DNA from: Pantoea sp. AS-PWVM4
Lineage (GTDB): Bacteria; Pseudomonadota; Gammaproteobacteria; Enterobacterales; Enterobacteriaceae
Reading direction: 5' to 3'
NCBI RefSeq assembly: GCF_000468095.1
Contig: NZ_ASZC01000006.1
Coordinates: forward strand, 1 to 64,000
Length of the DNA stretch: 64,000 bases
In this document: positions 1 through 9,832 of the stretch, piece by piece
How positions within the stretch are numbered: the first letter of the stretch is position 1
Layout: each line of letters opens with the position of its first letter
The notes under the pieces: generated by a model
What the model was told of the DNA's origin: nothing
Database searches by the model: none
What the model saw: only the letters and a program-made list of their open reading frames with translations
Program-made: the position numbers and the translations under genes

Positions 1-9
1 CTCCTTCAG

Positions 10-15
10 AGTCAA
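10..15 (-). promoter_or_regulatory. -35 element of rrn P2 promoter
   Basis: About 85 bp downstream of the P1 start, the minus strand reads TTGACT inside the context GATTGACTCTGAAG, which resembles the -35 region of E. coli rrn P2. The matching -10 element would fall outside the window. Only half of the promoter can therefore be seen. Confidence 0.7.
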
Positions 16-94
16 TCTCTTTTTCGAGATTTTTCTCTGGCGGGATGAATCACTTCGTCCCTCGCTGACCGTCTGCGTTGCCGCTTTGCCGTGT

Positions 95-134
95 CAGTGG
101 AGGCGCATTATAGGGAGATAATTCTGACTGACAA
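95..134 (-). promoter_or_regulatory. rRNA operon P1 promoter (rrn reads leftwards out of window)
   Basis: Read on the minus strand, TTGTCA (129-134) and TATAAT (107-112) are separated by 16 bp, the spacing typical of rrn P1 promoters. They are followed by the GC-rich discriminator GCGCCTCC and the start region ACTGACACGG, with +1 near 98. This matches the E. coli rrn P1 core almost base for base. An A/T-rich stretch upstream (about 135-190) is suited to an UP element. The rRNA genes themselves lie beyond base 1. Confidence 0.93.
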
Positions 135-337
135 GCGTTTATTGCAAAAAATTGACCGAGCGCTACTTTTTTATACGAAAGATTTAAAAACAAGCATTTT
201 GCGATGAAGAAACAGCCAAAAGCGCCGCCCTCTCGGCACAAATCATCGTAATGGTCTCAAATGTAAGTGCTATCCTGTTGGTCCAATCGCAGTTTTTCCC
301 CTGCTGCAGACAGAATTTTATTAAAGAAGGACTTTAA

Positions 338-1741
338 ATGATTCGCTCCGCGCGCAGTATGGCCGGTTTGCCCTGGATCGCCGCTATGGCATTTTTCATG
401 CAATCGCTTGATGCCACTATCCTCAACACCGCGCTCCCTGCCATTGCGACCAGCCTCCAACGCTCTCCCCTTGCCATGCAATCCGCCGTTATCAGCTACA
501 CACTGACCGTAGCGATGCTAATTCCTGTCAGCGGCTGGCTGGCCGATCGCTTCGGTACACGCAAAATCTTTATCCTTGCAGTAACCCTATTTACCCTCGG
601 TTCACTGGCCTGCGCCTTGTCTGGCAGCCTGAGCCTGCTGGTAATCTCGCGCGTGGTACAGGGGATTGGCGGAGCCATGATGATGCCCGTTGCGCGACTG
701 GCGTTGCTGCGAGCCTATCCACGCAGTGAATTACTGCCGGTTCTCAACTTTGTCACCATGCCCGGTCTGGTTGGGCCGATACTCGGCCCCATGCTCGGCG
801 GCTTGCTGGTCACCTATGCCAGCTGGCACTGGATTTTCCTGATTAACATTCCCATCGGCCTGCTTGGTATCTTTTATGCGCGCAAGTACATGCCGGATTT
901 CACGACACCCAAACGCCGCTTCGACTTTGGCGGCTTTGTGTTATTTGGCGTAGGTTTAGTGTTGATCTCGATTGGTATCGAACTGTTCGGCGAACGTATT
1001 GTGTCGCCCTGGCAGGCAACCGTCGTTCTGTTTACCGGTGTATTGTTGTTGCTTCTTTATATAGTACATGCGCGCCGCCATCCGGCACCGTTGATCAGTT
1101 TGCCGATGTTTAAAACCCGCACCTTTTCCATCGGCATCATTGGCAATATCGCCTCACGTCTTGGAACTGGTTGTATTCCCTTTCTGATGCCGTTGATGTT
1201 GCAGGTTGGCTTTGGTTATCCCGCGATTATCGCCGGTTGCATGATGGGGCCGACCGCCATCGGTTCGTTACTGGCGAAATCCACTGTTACCCAGGTCTTG
1301 CGACGCTTTGGTTATCGCCACACGCTGGTCGGTATTTCGGTCATTATCGGCATCCTGATTGCCTCCTTCTCGCTGCAAACGCCAGGAGGAAGTGTGTTAT
1401 TGCTGCTGCTGGCGTTGTTTGTGCTGGGAATGGCAATGTCGACACAGTTCACGGCGATGAACACCATCACCCTGGCGGATCTGAATGATGAGAACGCCAG
1501 CGGTGGCAATAGCGTGCTGGCGGTAACGCAACAACTGTCCATCAGCTTTGGGGTGGCGGTGAGTGCCGCCGTGTTGCGCTTTTATCAGGAATTTGACGGC
1601 ACCACGGTGCAACATTTCCACGCCACCTTCCTGACGATGGGGGTGATCACGGTACTGGCCGCGTTTACCTTTATGTTGCTGCGCAATGGCGATGGCCGCC
1701 ATTTGATCACTAACCGCGATAAAAAGAAGAAAAGCGCTTAA
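338..1741 (+). CDS. hsrA: HsrA/YieO-type MFS multidrug efflux transporter
   Basis: Inner-membrane major facilitator protein of the DHA2 drug:H+ antiporter type, 467 aa, with many hydrophobic segments. The family signature [13 protein letters not shown] is at residues 24-36, the loop motif [11 protein letters not shown] at 66-76, and an antiporter motif C-like run ([13 protein letters not shown]) near 143-155. The start is preceded by AAGAAGGA at good spacing. The gene is convergent with rbsR as in E. coli, and the two TAA stops share a TTAA at 1738-1741. In E. coli yieP separates hsrA from an rRNA operon; here no yieP is present and the rrn promoter is directly divergent. The transported substrate cannot be told from sequence. 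Confidence 0.9.
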   Translation: MIRSARSMAGLPWIAAMAFFMQSLDATILNTALPAIATSLQRSPLAMQSAVISYTLTVAMLIPVSGWLADRFGTRKIFILAVTLFTLGSLACALSGSLSLLVISRVVQGIGGAMMMPVARLALLRAYPRSELLPVLNFVTMPGLVGPILGPMLGGLLVTYASWHWIFLINIPIGLLGIFYARKYMPDFTTPKRRFDFGGFVLFGVGLVLISIGIELFGERIVSPWQATVVLFTGVLLLLLYIVHARRHPAPLISLPMFKTRTFSIGIIGNIASRLGTGCIPFLMPLMLQVGFGYPAIIAGCMMGPTAIGSLLAKSTVTQVLRRFGYRHTLVGISVIIGILIASFSLQTPGGSVLLLLLALFVLGMAMSTQFTAMNTITLADLNDENASGGNSVLAVTQQLSISFGVAVSAAVLRFYQEFDGTTVQHFHATFLTMGVITVLAAFTFMLLRNGDGRHLITNRDKKKKSA

Positions 1742-2730
1742 ACCGAACCGCGCTCCACCAGCTCCGGCGTCAGAACCAGCGTTTGCTGACTGGCGTCGGG
1801 ATCGCTCATGCGATGAATCAGGGTATCTATCGCCAGCTCTCCCAACTCATCCTTTGGCTGATGGACGGTGCTTAACGGCGGCGTGAGATAACGCGCCAAT
1901 TCAATGTTGTCGTATCCCATCACCGCAATATCCTGCGGTACGCGCAGACCAGCCTGAAACAGCGCATGGTAGACACCCACAGCCATCGCATCATTGCTGG
2001 TAAAGACCGCTTCCGGCAGAGGATTCAGCGACAGCAACTGATTCATGGCGTTAAAACCACCCTGAAACTCAAAGTCACCATCAACGACGTAGCCCGGCAG
2101 CACCGGCAATCCACTGTTGGACATTGCTTTCTGGAAGCCATCCAGACGCAGTCGCGCCGGGGTTTTATCCAGCGGCCCGGCAATGCAGGCAATACGACGA
2201 TAGCCACGATCGATCAGATGCTGGGTGGCCATCTCTCCGCCCAGCAGCGCGTTATCCTGAATAATGTCGCCACGCCCTTCAAACGGTGCCCAATCCATCA
2301 TCACCATCGGAATCGACGGATAGCGATTCAGAATATCCGCCGAGGGCAGGTGGGTTTCCGTACACATGATCAGCAGGCCATCAACGCGCTTTTGCAACAG
2401 CGTTTCCAGGCTGCGATTCATGCGCTCCTCATCACCTTCGGTGTTACACAGAATCAAACTGTAGCCACGCTCATAACAACTGTTCTCAACGCCGCGCACC
2501 ACTTCGGAATAGAAGGGGTTATTGCTGGCCGTCAGGAGCATACCAATGGTGCGTGTCTGATTGATTTTCAGGCTACGTGCGAGGGCAGATGGGGCGTAAT
2601 TCAGGGAACGGATGGCCTGCTCCACCTTTTCACGCACCTGCTCGCTAACAAAGCGATTGTTATTAATGACGTGTGAAACGGTGGAGGTGGAGACGCCCGC
2701 GAGACGGGCGACATCTTTCATGGTAGCCAA
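1738..2730 (-). CDS. rbsR: Ribose operon repressor RbsR (LacI family)
   Basis: LacI/GalR-family repressor with an N-terminal helix-turn-helix ([20 protein letters not shown]) and a periplasmic-binding-protein-like effector domain expected to bind ribose. The E. coli protein begins [12 protein letters not shown]. Here the matching first codon is TTG at 2730, 4 nt after the rbsK stop and with AGGG upstream, giving 330 aa as in E. coli. The ATG at 2721 (327 aa) is the alternative start. It is the last gene of rbsDACBKR, and its likely operators are the palindromes upstream of rbsD. Confidence 0.93.
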   Translation of the reverse strand: MATMKDVARLAGVSTSTVSHVINNNRFVSEQVREKVEQAIRSLNYAPSALARSLKINQTRTIGMLLTASNNPFYSEVVRGVENSCYERGYSLILCNTEGDEERMNRSLETLLQKRVDGLLIMCTETHLPSADILNRYPSIPMVMMDWAPFEGRGDIIQDNALLGGEMATQHLIDRGYRRIACIAGPLDKTPARLRLDGFQKAMSNSGLPVLPGYVVDGDFEFQGGFNAMNQLLSLNPLPEAVFTSNDAMAVGVYHALFQAGLRVPQDIAVMGYDNIELARYLTPPLSTVHQPKDELGELAIDTLIHRMSDPDASQQTLVLTPELVERGSV

Positions 2731-2734
2731 ACGC

Positions 2735-3664
2735 TTAGCCCTGTTGTTGCAGGAAGGCATCAATCTCGGTACGCCACGGCACCGAGGGCTGAGCGCCTGG
2801 GCGCGTAACGGCAATAGCCGCCGCCGCATGCGCGAAACGTACCGCATCATGCATCAAGACACCTTCCAGACGGGCGGTAATAAACGCGCCATTGAAGGTA
2901 TCGCCAGCCGCGATGGTGTCGACAGCCTGTACACTAAAGCCAGGAATGCGCACACCCTCGCCTTTCTCGCTCAACCAGACACCGCGACGGCCCAGCGTAA
3001 TCAACACCGTCTGAATACCTTTGCTGTGCAATGCCGCCGCTGCACGCGCCGCATCTTCATCGCTTTTCACTGCGATGCCGGTAAGAATTTCCGCTTCGGT
3101 TTCGTTCGGCGTGATGACATCAATCAGCGACAGCAATTCATCGGAAAGATGCGTGGCAGGAGCCGGATTAAGAATCACCTGCGTCTGCTGCGCTTTGGCG
3201 ATTTTCGCCGCCGCCAGCACGCTTTCCAGCGGCGATTCCAGTTGCATCAACAACGCATCTGCATCCGCGATCACCTGTTGATGGCGATCAACGCAGGCAG
3301 GCGTTAACGCCGCATTGGCACCGGAATAGATGCCGATATTGTTTTCACCTTCGCCATTCACGAAGATCATCGCCACACCAGTGGCTTCATCCGCTACGGT
3401 TTCCACCGGCGCGATATCAATTCGGTCCTGTTGCAGCTGCTGGCGAATACGCTCGCCAATATCATCAGCGCCCACACAGGCAATAAAGGCGATATCGGCA
3501 CCTGCGCGCCCGGCTGCTACCGCCTGATTAGCCCCTTTGCCGCCAAAGGCAATCTGATACTGTTTCCCGATCACCGTTTCGCCCGGACGTGGAAAGTGGG
3601 CGAGGTTAAGGATGTGATCGGCATTGATGCTGCCAAGTACGGCCAGTTTTGCGCTTTTGCTCAT
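2735..3664 (-). CDS. rbsK: Ribokinase
   Basis: PfkB-family kinase that phosphorylates ribose to ribose-5-phosphate with ATP in the cytoplasm. It is 309 aa, the E. coli length. The N-terminal substrate motif [13 protein letters not shown] is at residues 41-53, and the C-terminal signature [12 protein letters not shown] at 249-260 includes the catalytic Asp255. The start at [17 protein letters not shown] was chosen by alignment with the E. coli product; no strong Shine-Dalgarno precedes it. It lies between rbsB and rbsR in the ribose operon. Confidence 0.96.
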   Translation of the reverse strand: MSKSAKLAVLGSINADHILNLAHFPRPGETVIGKQYQIAFGGKGANQAVAAGRAGADIAFIACVGADDIGERIRQQLQQDRIDIAPVETVADEATGVAMIFVNGEGENNIGIYSGANAALTPACVDRHQQVIADADALLMQLESPLESVLAAAKIAKAQQTQVILNPAPATHLSDELLSLIDVITPNETEAEILTGIAVKSDEDAARAAAALHSKGIQTVLITLGRRGVWLSEKGEGVRIPGFSVQAVDTIAAGDTFNGAFITARLEGVLMHDAVRFAHAAAAIAVTRPGAQPSVPWRTEIDAFLQQQG

Positions 3665-3729
3665 AGGGAGTGATCCATCAAAGTTGCGCCACCTCAATGG
3701 TGGCGCGTTGCCCTGCTTTTCTTCGCGTG

Positions 3730-4605
3730 TTATTTGGTAACCAGTTTCAGATCGACCGGGTTGATCGCCTGCACTTTTTCACCTTTCAATACTTTATCCG
3801 CAGTCTCTACGCCGATGATACCAATCTTGTCAGGCATCTGCGCAACGGTCGCTGTCAGTTTACCGGCTTCTACCGCTTTTACACCGTCAGCGGTGCCGTC
3901 AAAGCCCACCACCACCACATCGGTTTTACCGGCGGTTTGCAGTGCGCGCAGTGCACCCAGCGCCATTTCATCGTTCTGTGCGAATACGGCCTGCACATCC
4001 GGATGCGCCTGCAACAGGTTCTGCATCACGTTCAGACCTTTGGTACGGTCAAAATCCGCTGGCTGGCTGGCGAGGATATTGAATTTATGTGCATCGGCAG
4101 CCTGTTTGAAGCCATCACCGCGCTCACGCGCCGCTGACGTACCGGCAATACCCTGCAACTCGATGATTTTCGCGCCATCACCCAGTTTCTTCGCAATGAA
4201 GTCACCCGCCATTTTGCCGCCAAAGCGGTTGTCAGATGCCACATGACTCACCACCTTACCCTGTGACGCTACGCGATCGAGAGTGATCACCGGAATATTC
4301 GCCTGGTTCGCCATCTTCACGGCGTTGCCTACGGCATCAGAGTCGGTTGGGTTAATCAGCATCAGCTTGGTGCCACGCACGGTGAGGTCCTGCACGTTCG
4401 CCAGCTCTTTCGCCGGGTTGTTCTGCGAGTCCAGCACCACCAGGTTATAACCCAGCTTGTCGGCTTCTTTCTGTGCGCCATCTTTCAGCGCCACAAAGAA
4501 CGGGTTGTTCAGGGTAGAAACCACCAGAGCGATAGTATCCTTCGCCATCGCGCTGGCACTCAGAGTGGCGCCAAGAATGACGGCCAATGCGGTTAACTTT
4601 TTCAT
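3730..4605 (-). CDS. rbsB: Periplasmic D-ribose-binding protein
   Basis: Solute-binding subunit of the ribose ABC importer, also the ribose chemoreceptor ligand in relatives. It has 291 aa. A Sec signal peptide ([21 protein letters not shown]) is followed by mature [22 protein letters not shown], the typical start of the type I periplasmic-binding fold. A ribosome-binding site AGGATG precedes the ATG. It sits downstream of rbsC with a 26-nt gap, consistent with one transcript. Confidence 0.97.
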   Translation of the reverse strand: MKKLTALAVILGATLSASAMAKDTIALVVSTLNNPFFVALKDGAQKEADKLGYNLVVLDSQNNPAKELANVQDLTVRGTKLMLINPTDSDAVGNAVKMANQANIPVITLDRVASQGKVVSHVASDNRFGGKMAGDFIAKKLGDGAKIIELQGIAGTSAARERGDGFKQAADAHKFNILASQPADFDRTKGLNVMQNLLQAHPDVQAVFAQNDEMALGALRALQTAGKTDVVVVGFDGTADGVKAVEAGKLTATVAQMPDKIGIIGVETADKVLKGEKVQAINPVDLKLVTK

Positions 4606-4631
4606 GAATTCATCCTGTGTGAAGGTCAGAG

Positions 4632-5603
4632 TTATTTACTGCTTTTGTTATCCACCAGCACTGCCAGCAGAATTACCACTGCTTTTACAATCATTTGATA
4701 GTAAGAGGAGACACCTAACAGATTGAGGCCGTTGTTCAGGAAGCCGAGAATCAATGCCCCGATCAGCGTCCCCATGATGCGACCTTTACCACCCGCCAGG
4801 CTGGTACCGCCCAACACCACAGCGGCTATCGCATCCAGTTCATAACCCGTGCCCGCTGTCGGCTGCGCTGATGAAAGACGCGCTACCTCAATGGTGCCCG
4901 CCAGCGCCGCCAACATGCCGCACAGTGAATAGACGATAATTTTGACGCGGTTAACGTTGATACCAGACAAACGCGTGGCCGCTTCATTGCCACCCAGCGC
5001 GTAGATATAACGCCCCAGACGCGTGTGATGCAGCATGTACCAGGCCAGCGCGAACACCACCGCCATCAACCATACCGGGGTCGGGATGCCCAGAGGGCGA
5101 CCAATACCGAACCAGCCAAACAGGTCGGCGTTGTCGCTAAAGCCGGTATTAATTGGGCTGCCGTCGGTGTAAACCATAGTGACGCCACGCAGCAGCAGCA
5201 TCATCACCAGGGTGGCGATAAACGCCTGCACTTTGCCGCGTGCCACAATGGTGCCGGTGATGCCGCCAATCAAGGCACCCAATGCCAGCGCAGCCGCTAC
5301 CGCCACCAGCGCATTAACTTCGTGCCCCACAATCGAGGCGGCCACCGCGCCGGTCAACGCCAGCAGCGAGCCAACGGACAGATCGATGCCAGAGGTCAGG
5401 ATCACCAGCGTCATTCCCACCGCCATAATGGCGTTGACCGAGGTCTGTTGCAGGATGTTGAACAAGTTGGCGACGGTGAAGAAATTCGGGCTGAGGCTGG
5501 CGACCACGGCGATCAGCACAATCAGCGCAATCAGCGATTTTTGCTCCAGCAACCAGGCTTTGCTGAACCAGCGACGGCTGGCGGGTAAGGTTTGGGTACT
5601 CAT
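4632..5603 (-). CDS. rbsC: Ribose ABC transporter permease
   Basis: Integral membrane subunit of the ribose importer, 323 aa, with about ten hydrophobic segments and the conserved permease stretch [18 protein letters not shown]. The start overlaps the rbsA stop by 4 nt (ATGA), indicating translational coupling. It pairs with the RbsA ATPase and receives ribose from RbsB. Confidence 0.97.
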   Translation of the reverse strand: MSTQTLPASRRWFSKAWLLEQKSLIALIVLIAVVASLSPNFFTVANLFNILQQTSVNAIMAVGMTLVILTSGIDLSVGSLLALTGAVAASIVGHEVNALVAVAAALALGALIGGITGTIVARGKVQAFIATLVMMLLLRGVTMVYTDGSPINTGFSDNADLFGWFGIGRPLGIPTPVWLMAVVFALAWYMLHHTRLGRYIYALGGNEAATRLSGINVNRVKIIVYSLCGMLAALAGTIEVARLSSAQPTAGTGYELDAIAAVVLGGTSLAGGKGRIMGTLIGALILGFLNNGLNLLGVSSYYQMIVKAVVILLAVLVDNKSSK

Positions 5604-7108
5604 ACAACTAACTCCTCGCTGTGTTGCTTACCGACTGCCGCTGCCATCAGGGATTCCTGGGTAGCCTGCTCACGGGTAAATTCGCCACTCAGATGGCCTT
5701 CATGCATCACCAGAATGCGATCGCTCATGCCCAGAACTTCCGGCATTTCGGACGACACCAGGATGATGCTCAGCCCATCGGCTTTAAACTGGTTAATTAA
5801 CTGATAAATTTCTTTTTTTGCCCCAACGTCCACACCGCGCGTCGGTTCATCAAGGATCAAGACATTCGGTCGCGTCATCAGCCCACGGGCAATCGCCACT
5901 TTTTGCTGATTACCGCCAGAAAGCAGGCCGATCGGCTGCTCCATTGACGGGGTTTTCACATTGAACAAGCGGATAAAATCGCCCACCGCCAACTGTTCTT
6001 CCGCGTGTTTCAGGCTGCCATTACCCCGACTGAAGTAGCGCAGCGCGGTCAGGGACATGTTTTCTTTTACCGACATGCCCAGCACCAGACCGTCGCGTTT
6101 GCGGTCTTCGGAGATATAGACGATGCCATTTGCCAGACCATCCTGTGGCTCATGCGTCACCACATCACGACCATCCAGCGTGACTTTTCCGCCGCTACGT
6201 GGCAGTGCGCCATATAACAGCTTCATCAGTTCGGTACGCCCCGCGCCCATCAGGCCGGAAACGCCCAGAATTTCGCCTTTACGCAGGTTAAAGCTAACGT
6301 CATGCACTCCCGGTCCGCTCAGGTTTTCCACCTGCAAACGCACGGCACCCGGAGCCTGATCAAGATGCGGGTATTGTTCTTCCAGCTTGCGTCCGACCAT
6401 CATCTCAATCAGGCTCTCTTCACTCAGCTCGCTGACTGGACGTTCGGCAATAAACTGACCGTCACGGAACACCGTGACGTCATCGCAAATCTCAAAGATC
6501 TCTTTCATGCGGTGGGAAATGTAGACAATGCCGCAACCCTGCGCTTTCAACTCATTGATCACGCGGAACAATGACAGGGTTTCGGTATCGGTCAGCGCAT
6601 CCGTCGGCTCATCCATGATGATGACGCGCGACTGAAAGCTGAGAACCTTGGCGATCTCCACCATCTGCTGGTCGCCAATCGACAAATCACCCACCAGCTT
6701 ATGGCTGTTAAAACGCAGGTTCAGACGCGCTAACAGCGCATCCGCCTCGGCATACATCTTTTTCCACTCGATGCGGCCAAAACGGTTCACAAATTCGCGG
6801 CCAAGGAAGATGTTCTCCGCCACCGTCAATTGCGGGATCAGGTTAAGTTCCTGATGAATGATGCCAATGCCCGCTTCCTGAGACGCTTTTGGCCCGGAGA
6901 ACGTGGTTTCTTTACCCAGCCAATGCAGCGATCCGGCATCCATGCTGTAAATACCGGTCAGCACTTTCATCATGGTGGATTTACCGGCACCATTTTCTCC
7001 CACCAGCGCCATCACCCGACCAGGCCAGACGGCCAGTGAAGCCCCTTTCAGCGCTTTCACACCGGGAAATGACTTTTCAATCCCTTTGAGTTGCAATAAC
7101 GGTTGCAT
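5600..7108 (-). CDS. rbsA: Ribose ABC transporter ATP-binding protein (two ABC domains)
   Basis: Cytoplasmic ATPase of the ribose importer, 502 aa, with two fused nucleotide-binding domains as usual for sugar (CUT2) importers. The N-terminal Walker [10 protein letters not shown] is at residues 38-46, with LSIGDQQ and [10 protein letters not shown] further on. The second domain has the signature [14 protein letters not shown] and Walker [13 protein letters not shown]. It follows rbsD after 7 nt and overlaps rbsC. Confidence 0.97.
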   Translation of the reverse strand: MQPLLQLKGIEKSFPGVKALKGASLAVWPGRVMALVGENGAGKSTMMKVLTGIYSMDAGSLHWLGKETTFSGPKASQEAGIGIIHQELNLIPQLTVAENIFLGREFVNRFGRIEWKKMYAEADALLARLNLRFNSHKLVGDLSIGDQQMVEIAKVLSFQSRVIIMDEPTDALTDTETLSLFRVINELKAQGCGIVYISHRMKEIFEICDDVTVFRDGQFIAERPVSELSEESLIEMMVGRKLEEQYPHLDQAPGAVRLQVENLSGPGVHDVSFNLRKGEILGVSGLMGAGRTELMKLLYGALPRSGGKVTLDGRDVVTHEPQDGLANGIVYISEDRKRDGLVLGMSVKENMSLTALRYFSRGNGSLKHAEEQLAVGDFIRLFNVKTPSMEQPIGLLSGGNQQKVAIARGLMTRPNVLILDEPTRGVDVGAKKEIYQLINQFKADGLSIILVSSEMPEVLGMSDRILVMHEGHLSGEFTREQATQESLMAAAVGKQHSEELVV

Positions 7109-7115
7109 AGCGGCC

Positions 7116-7535
7116 TCAGAAGGTAACGCCCGCGCTCAGGATGACATTCGCATACGGAGAACACTCTCCGCTGCGAATGACCGCCTGACTACGCTGAGTC
7201 TGTTGTTTGAACTGTTCATGACTGGTGTAACGAATAGCGATGGTATTTCCCTGGTGTCGTTGCAAGGCATCGAGCACGGCGAGCAGTGCGCTATGGAGCT
7301 GCGGGTTGAACTGCTTGATCTCTTCCGCCATCAGGGCGCTCTCAACCTGCATCTCCTGAGTGACCACCTCAACAACCTGTAAAAACTCGGGCGTACCCGG
7401 CGTCAGCGCCAGATCAATACGTTGCGGCCCCACAGGAATGGGTAAACCCGCATCGGCAATCGTCAGCGTATCCGTGTGTCCCAGACGGGCAATCACATGA
7501 GAGATTTCAGCGTTTAACAAGCGACCTTTTTTCAT
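7116..7535 (-). CDS. rbsD: D-ribose pyranase
   Basis: First gene of the ribose operon. It interconverts pyranose and furanose forms of ribose so that ribokinase can use it. It is 139 aa, identical in length to the E. coli protein, with the conserved start [22 protein letters not shown] and end [18 protein letters not shown]. The start at 7535 is preceded on the minus strand by GGAGTGGAAGAA. Confidence 0.96.
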   Translation of the reverse strand: MKKGRLLNAEISHVIARLGHTDTLTIADAGLPIPVGPQRIDLALTPGTPEFLQVVEVVTQEMQVESALMAEEIKQFNPQLHSALLAVLDALQRHQGNTIAIRYTSHEQFKQQTQRSQAVIRSGECSPYANVILSAGVTF

Positions 7536-7548
7536 TTCTTCCACTCCA

Positions 7549-7566
7549 CAGCGAAACGTTTCGCTG
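7549..7566. promoter_or_regulatory. RbsR operator O1 (perfect palindrome)
   Basis: CAGCGAAACGTTTCGCTG is a perfect 18-bp palindrome with the CGAAACGTTTCG core of LacI-family operators and matches the rbs operator of E. coli as I recall it. It lies 14 bp upstream of the rbsD ATG. A possible -10 (TATACA, minus strand, 7574-7579) sits just upstream, so the operator would cover the transcription start. Confidence 0.88.
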
Positions 7567-7628
7567 ACCGGAGTGTATAAAAAATGCATAGCAACTCAAT
7601 GGCGGCATCACGGAAATGTGATCGCCAT

Positions 7629-7640
7629 CGAAACGTTTCG
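7629..7640. promoter_or_regulatory. Second LacI-family operator-like palindrome upstream of rbsD
   Basis: CGAAACGTTTCG repeats the core of the first operator, centred about 77 bp further upstream. A TGTGATC half-site next to it (7618-7624) could be part of a weak CRP site, but the other half is poor. The pair could support repression by looping, or the upstream site could serve the divergent gene at 7843. Confidence 0.7.
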
Positions 7641-7842
7641 CTTGTGCCAGAAAATATTTGAGTTAGGCGCGGATCAAATCAACCTCCGCTGACAACAGCA
7701 TAAGAATTTTCACAATGAAGAAGAGAAATACCCCACGCAGTCAGAAGAAATTCCCTTCTCATCCTTGTGTTAAGTTTTTTCAGAGGTAACGAAATGTGTA
7801 TTTGTCATGGATAACAACGCAGGAATCGAAGGATCGAAGCTA

Positions 7843-8562
7843 ATGGATTTTAAATTAAAAGCGCTCACCAGCTTGATTACCGTTTCACTGGTGGCCGCCG
7901 CTTATGCCAATGAGGGGGACATAACACCCAATTACGCCACGACAGGCCCTGTCGCCATCGCTTCTGCCGATTTTAGTGTTACAAGTTCAGCAGAAGAATC
8001 CGTCCTGTATGAACTGGATGCTTCCGCAAGTCAGAATGCGGTCTCTTTCCGTTGGCGAGTAGCAGAAGGAAAGGGTGTCTTCTGGTTGCAGGAAAAACCG
8101 GGGGGAGGATGGAGAACCGAGGTTAATCAGGCGAAAGCAACAGCGCTGGTCCCGGCAAACCATACCGGCATTGCAGTTTATGAAGTCAGCGTAACGGACA
8201 AAGATGGCAACATCGATACCCGGCAAGTCACCATGACCGCCATTTCCCCGTTGTATTCATCCGTTGAGGAAAATCTGGCTAAACCCACTGAATTTCCCGA
8301 CTGGGGTGAAGAAAACACTTATATGGCGGGAGATAAGGTCACCTTCGCCGGGATTAAGTACATCGCGACAAAATGGACACAATCTACACCCGCTAATGGC
8401 GCAGGCTGGAAGTTTGCAGATCCGGAGCAGTTGCGGGAATGGAACAAATCAATGTCTTATTCCCGCAAAGATAAAGTCAGCTGGCAGGGAAAAGCCTGGA
8501 AAGCGGCGTACTGGACGCAGGGGAATACGCCAGGAGAACATTCCGTCTGGCTGGAATTATAA
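7843..8562 (+). CDS. Secreted chitin-binding (CBM5/12-type) protein with Ig/PKD-like domain
   Basis: 239 aa from the ATG at 7843, chosen because AAGGATCGAAG precedes it and the protein then opens with a clean signal peptide (MDFKLKALTSLITVSLVAAAYA). The middle (about residues 35-140) looks like an Ig/PKD-type beta domain ending YEVSVTDKDGNIDTRQVTMTAIS. The C-terminus carries two tandem type-3 carbohydrate-binding modules rich in Trp and Tyr: WGEENTYMAGDKVTFAGIKY, then WNKSMSYSRKDKVSWQGKAW ending AYWTQGNTPG. There is no catalytic domain (no LPMO or glycoside hydrolase 18), so it probably binds chitin or related glycans outside the cell. The exact role is unknown. Confidence 0.8.
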   Translation: MDFKLKALTSLITVSLVAAAYANEGDITPNYATTGPVAIASADFSVTSSAEESVLYELDASASQNAVSFRWRVAEGKGVFWLQEKPGGGWRTEVNQAKATALVPANHTGIAVYEVSVTDKDGNIDTRQVTMTAISPLYSSVEENLAKPTEFPDWGEENTYMAGDKVTFAGIKYIATKWTQSTPANGAGWKFADPEQLREWNKSMSYSRKDKVSWQGKAWKAAYWTQGNTPGEHSVWLEL

Positions 8563-8585
8563 GCGGGCTGCCGGAGCAGCCCCGC
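8563..8585. terminator. Hairpin between convergent genes
   Basis: GCGGGCTGC and GCAGCCCCGC face each other around CGGA with one bulge, directly after the stop of the chitin-binding gene and before the end of ygiW. No long T-run follows, so a bidirectional terminator is likely but weak. Confidence 0.45.
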
Positions 8586-8592
8586 CAGATTA

Positions 8593-8988
8593 TCAGGGGA
8601 GTTTTCTGACCTGTTTCACGTCCAGTTCAATGGCGTTGAAATCCTTATCCAACTCACCGGTTAACTCAACGCGATCTTTTGGCGAAATGGTTTGCCCGTC
8701 CCAGCGTTTGTGATCGATTTCGACCTTCATGGTGCCGGTATCATCGCGGAACAGATAATCCTCTTTGCCGATTTGCTTATCCAGATAACCACGCACGGTG
8801 ATCCAGCTATCGTCCTTCATCTCCTCAGCCTGCTTAACCGTCACGACACTGGTGTTACCAGCCTGAAAGCCACCGGAGTGACTTTGTACCGCCGGTGCAT
8901 TCGGGTCAACAAATCCACCCTGCTGTGCCGCCAGAACCGGCATGGAAGCCAGTGCAACGATTGCGAAAAGTGCTGCATGCTTTTTCAT
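8593..8988 (-). CDS. ygiW: YgiW/YdeI-family stress OB-fold periplasmic protein
   Basis: 131 aa with a signal peptide (MKKHAALFAIVALASMPVLA) and a bacterial OB-fold (BOF, DUF388) domain: SWITVRGYLDKQIGKEDYLFRDDTGTMKVEIDHKRWDGQTISPKDRVELTGELDKDF. It resembles E. coli YgiW (VisP in Salmonella), a periplasmic protein linked to stress tolerance. It is divergent from qseBC, as in E. coli, and shares a CTTAA-N6-CTTAA site with it. Confidence 0.92.
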   Translation of the reverse strand: MKKHAALFAIVALASMPVLAAQQGGFVDPNAPAVQSHSGGFQAGNTSVVTVKQAEEMKDDSWITVRGYLDKQIGKEDYLFRDDTGTMKVEIDHKRWDGQTISPKDRVELTGELDKDFNAIELDVKQVRKLP

Positions 8989-9045
8989 ATTTTCACCTCT
9001 TCTCCATGAATGTGCGGAATACGGGGGCTATTTCAACATAAGGTT

Positions 9046-9061
9046 CTTAACAGGATCTTAA
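9046..9061. promoter_or_regulatory. QseB/PmrA-type box in ygiW-qseB intergenic region
   Basis: Direct repeat CTTAA-CAGGAT-CTTAA lies between the divergent ygiW and qseB starts. CTTAA-N6-CTTAA is the known recognition pattern of QseB in ygiW-qseBC promoters and of the related PmrA. It suggests autoregulation of qseBC and control of ygiW. Confidence 0.7.
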
Positions 9062-9169
9062 GGCCGATCAATTTATTAAAGTTCGTGAAAATCAGGTCAA
9101 ATGTCGTGATTTCTCCTGTACATGAACGCTTCTGCTTCGTATAACTCCAGGCTAAAGGGAGGAGCATAT

Positions 9170-9832
9170 ATGCGGATTTTATTGATTGAAGACGACACCT
9201 TGATTGGCGACGGCCTCAAAGTCGGCCTGACCAAACTCGGTTTCAGCGTGGACTGGCTGGTTTCAGGCGAAGCTGGATTTCAGGCGTTGAACTCCGCTCC
9301 CTGGGATGCAGTGATTCTGGATTTGTCACTGCCGGAACGAGATGGACTCGATATTCTGCGCCAATGGCGTCAGCAAGGTCAGGATGTACCGGTATTGATC
9401 CTCACGGCACGCGATGCGCTCGATCAGCGGGTTCAGGGTTTGCAACTGGGCGCGGATGACTATCTTGGCAAACCTTTTGCCCTGGCCGAAGTGGCTGCAC
9501 GCCTGGAGGCACTGATTCGTCGACGTCATGGTCAGTTACAGCCGGAGCTGCGTCATGGCAAGGTGGTAATGTCTCCTGCCAGCCACAGCGTGATGGTTGC
9601 TGGCGAACCGCTCCCCCTGAAAAGCCGTGAACTGGCATTGCTGGAACTGTTCCTGCGTAATCCCGGCCGGGTCCTGACACGCAGCCAGCTGGAGGAAAAA
9701 CTCTATAGCTGGGATGACGATGTCTCCAGCAATGCTGTCGAGGTGCATATCCATCATCTGCGTAAAAAGCTCGGCAGCCAGTTTATCCGTACCGTGCATG
9801 GCGTCGGTTATACGTTGGGAGCGGCAGAATGA
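9170..9832 (+). CDS. qseB: Response regulator QseB (OmpR/PhoB family)
   Basis: 220-aa two-component response regulator. The receiver domain (residues 1-115) has the acidic pair in IEDD, phospho-acceptor Asp51 ([12 protein letters not shown]) and the KPF lysine motif. The C-terminal winged-helix DNA-binding domain ends [21 protein letters not shown]. The start was taken at MRILLIEDD, preceded by GGGAGGAG; an upstream in-frame ATG lacks such a site. The gene overlaps qseC by 4 nt. Confidence 0.92.
   Translation: MRILLIEDDTLIGDGLKVGLTKLGFSVDWLVSGEAGFQALNSAPWDAVILDLSLPERDGLDILRQWRQQGQDVPVLILTARDALDQRVQGLQLGADDYLGKPFALAEVAARLEALIRRRHGQLQPELRHGKVVMSPASHSVMVAGEPLPLKSRELALLELFLRNPGRVLTRSQLEEKLYSWDDDVSSNAVEVHIHHLRKKLGSQFIRTVHGVGYTLGAAE

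Noticed and set aside
1966-3307. Long plus-strand frames opposite rbsR and rbsK
   Set aside because: Shadows of the well-conserved ribose operon genes; no start signals and no homology recognised.
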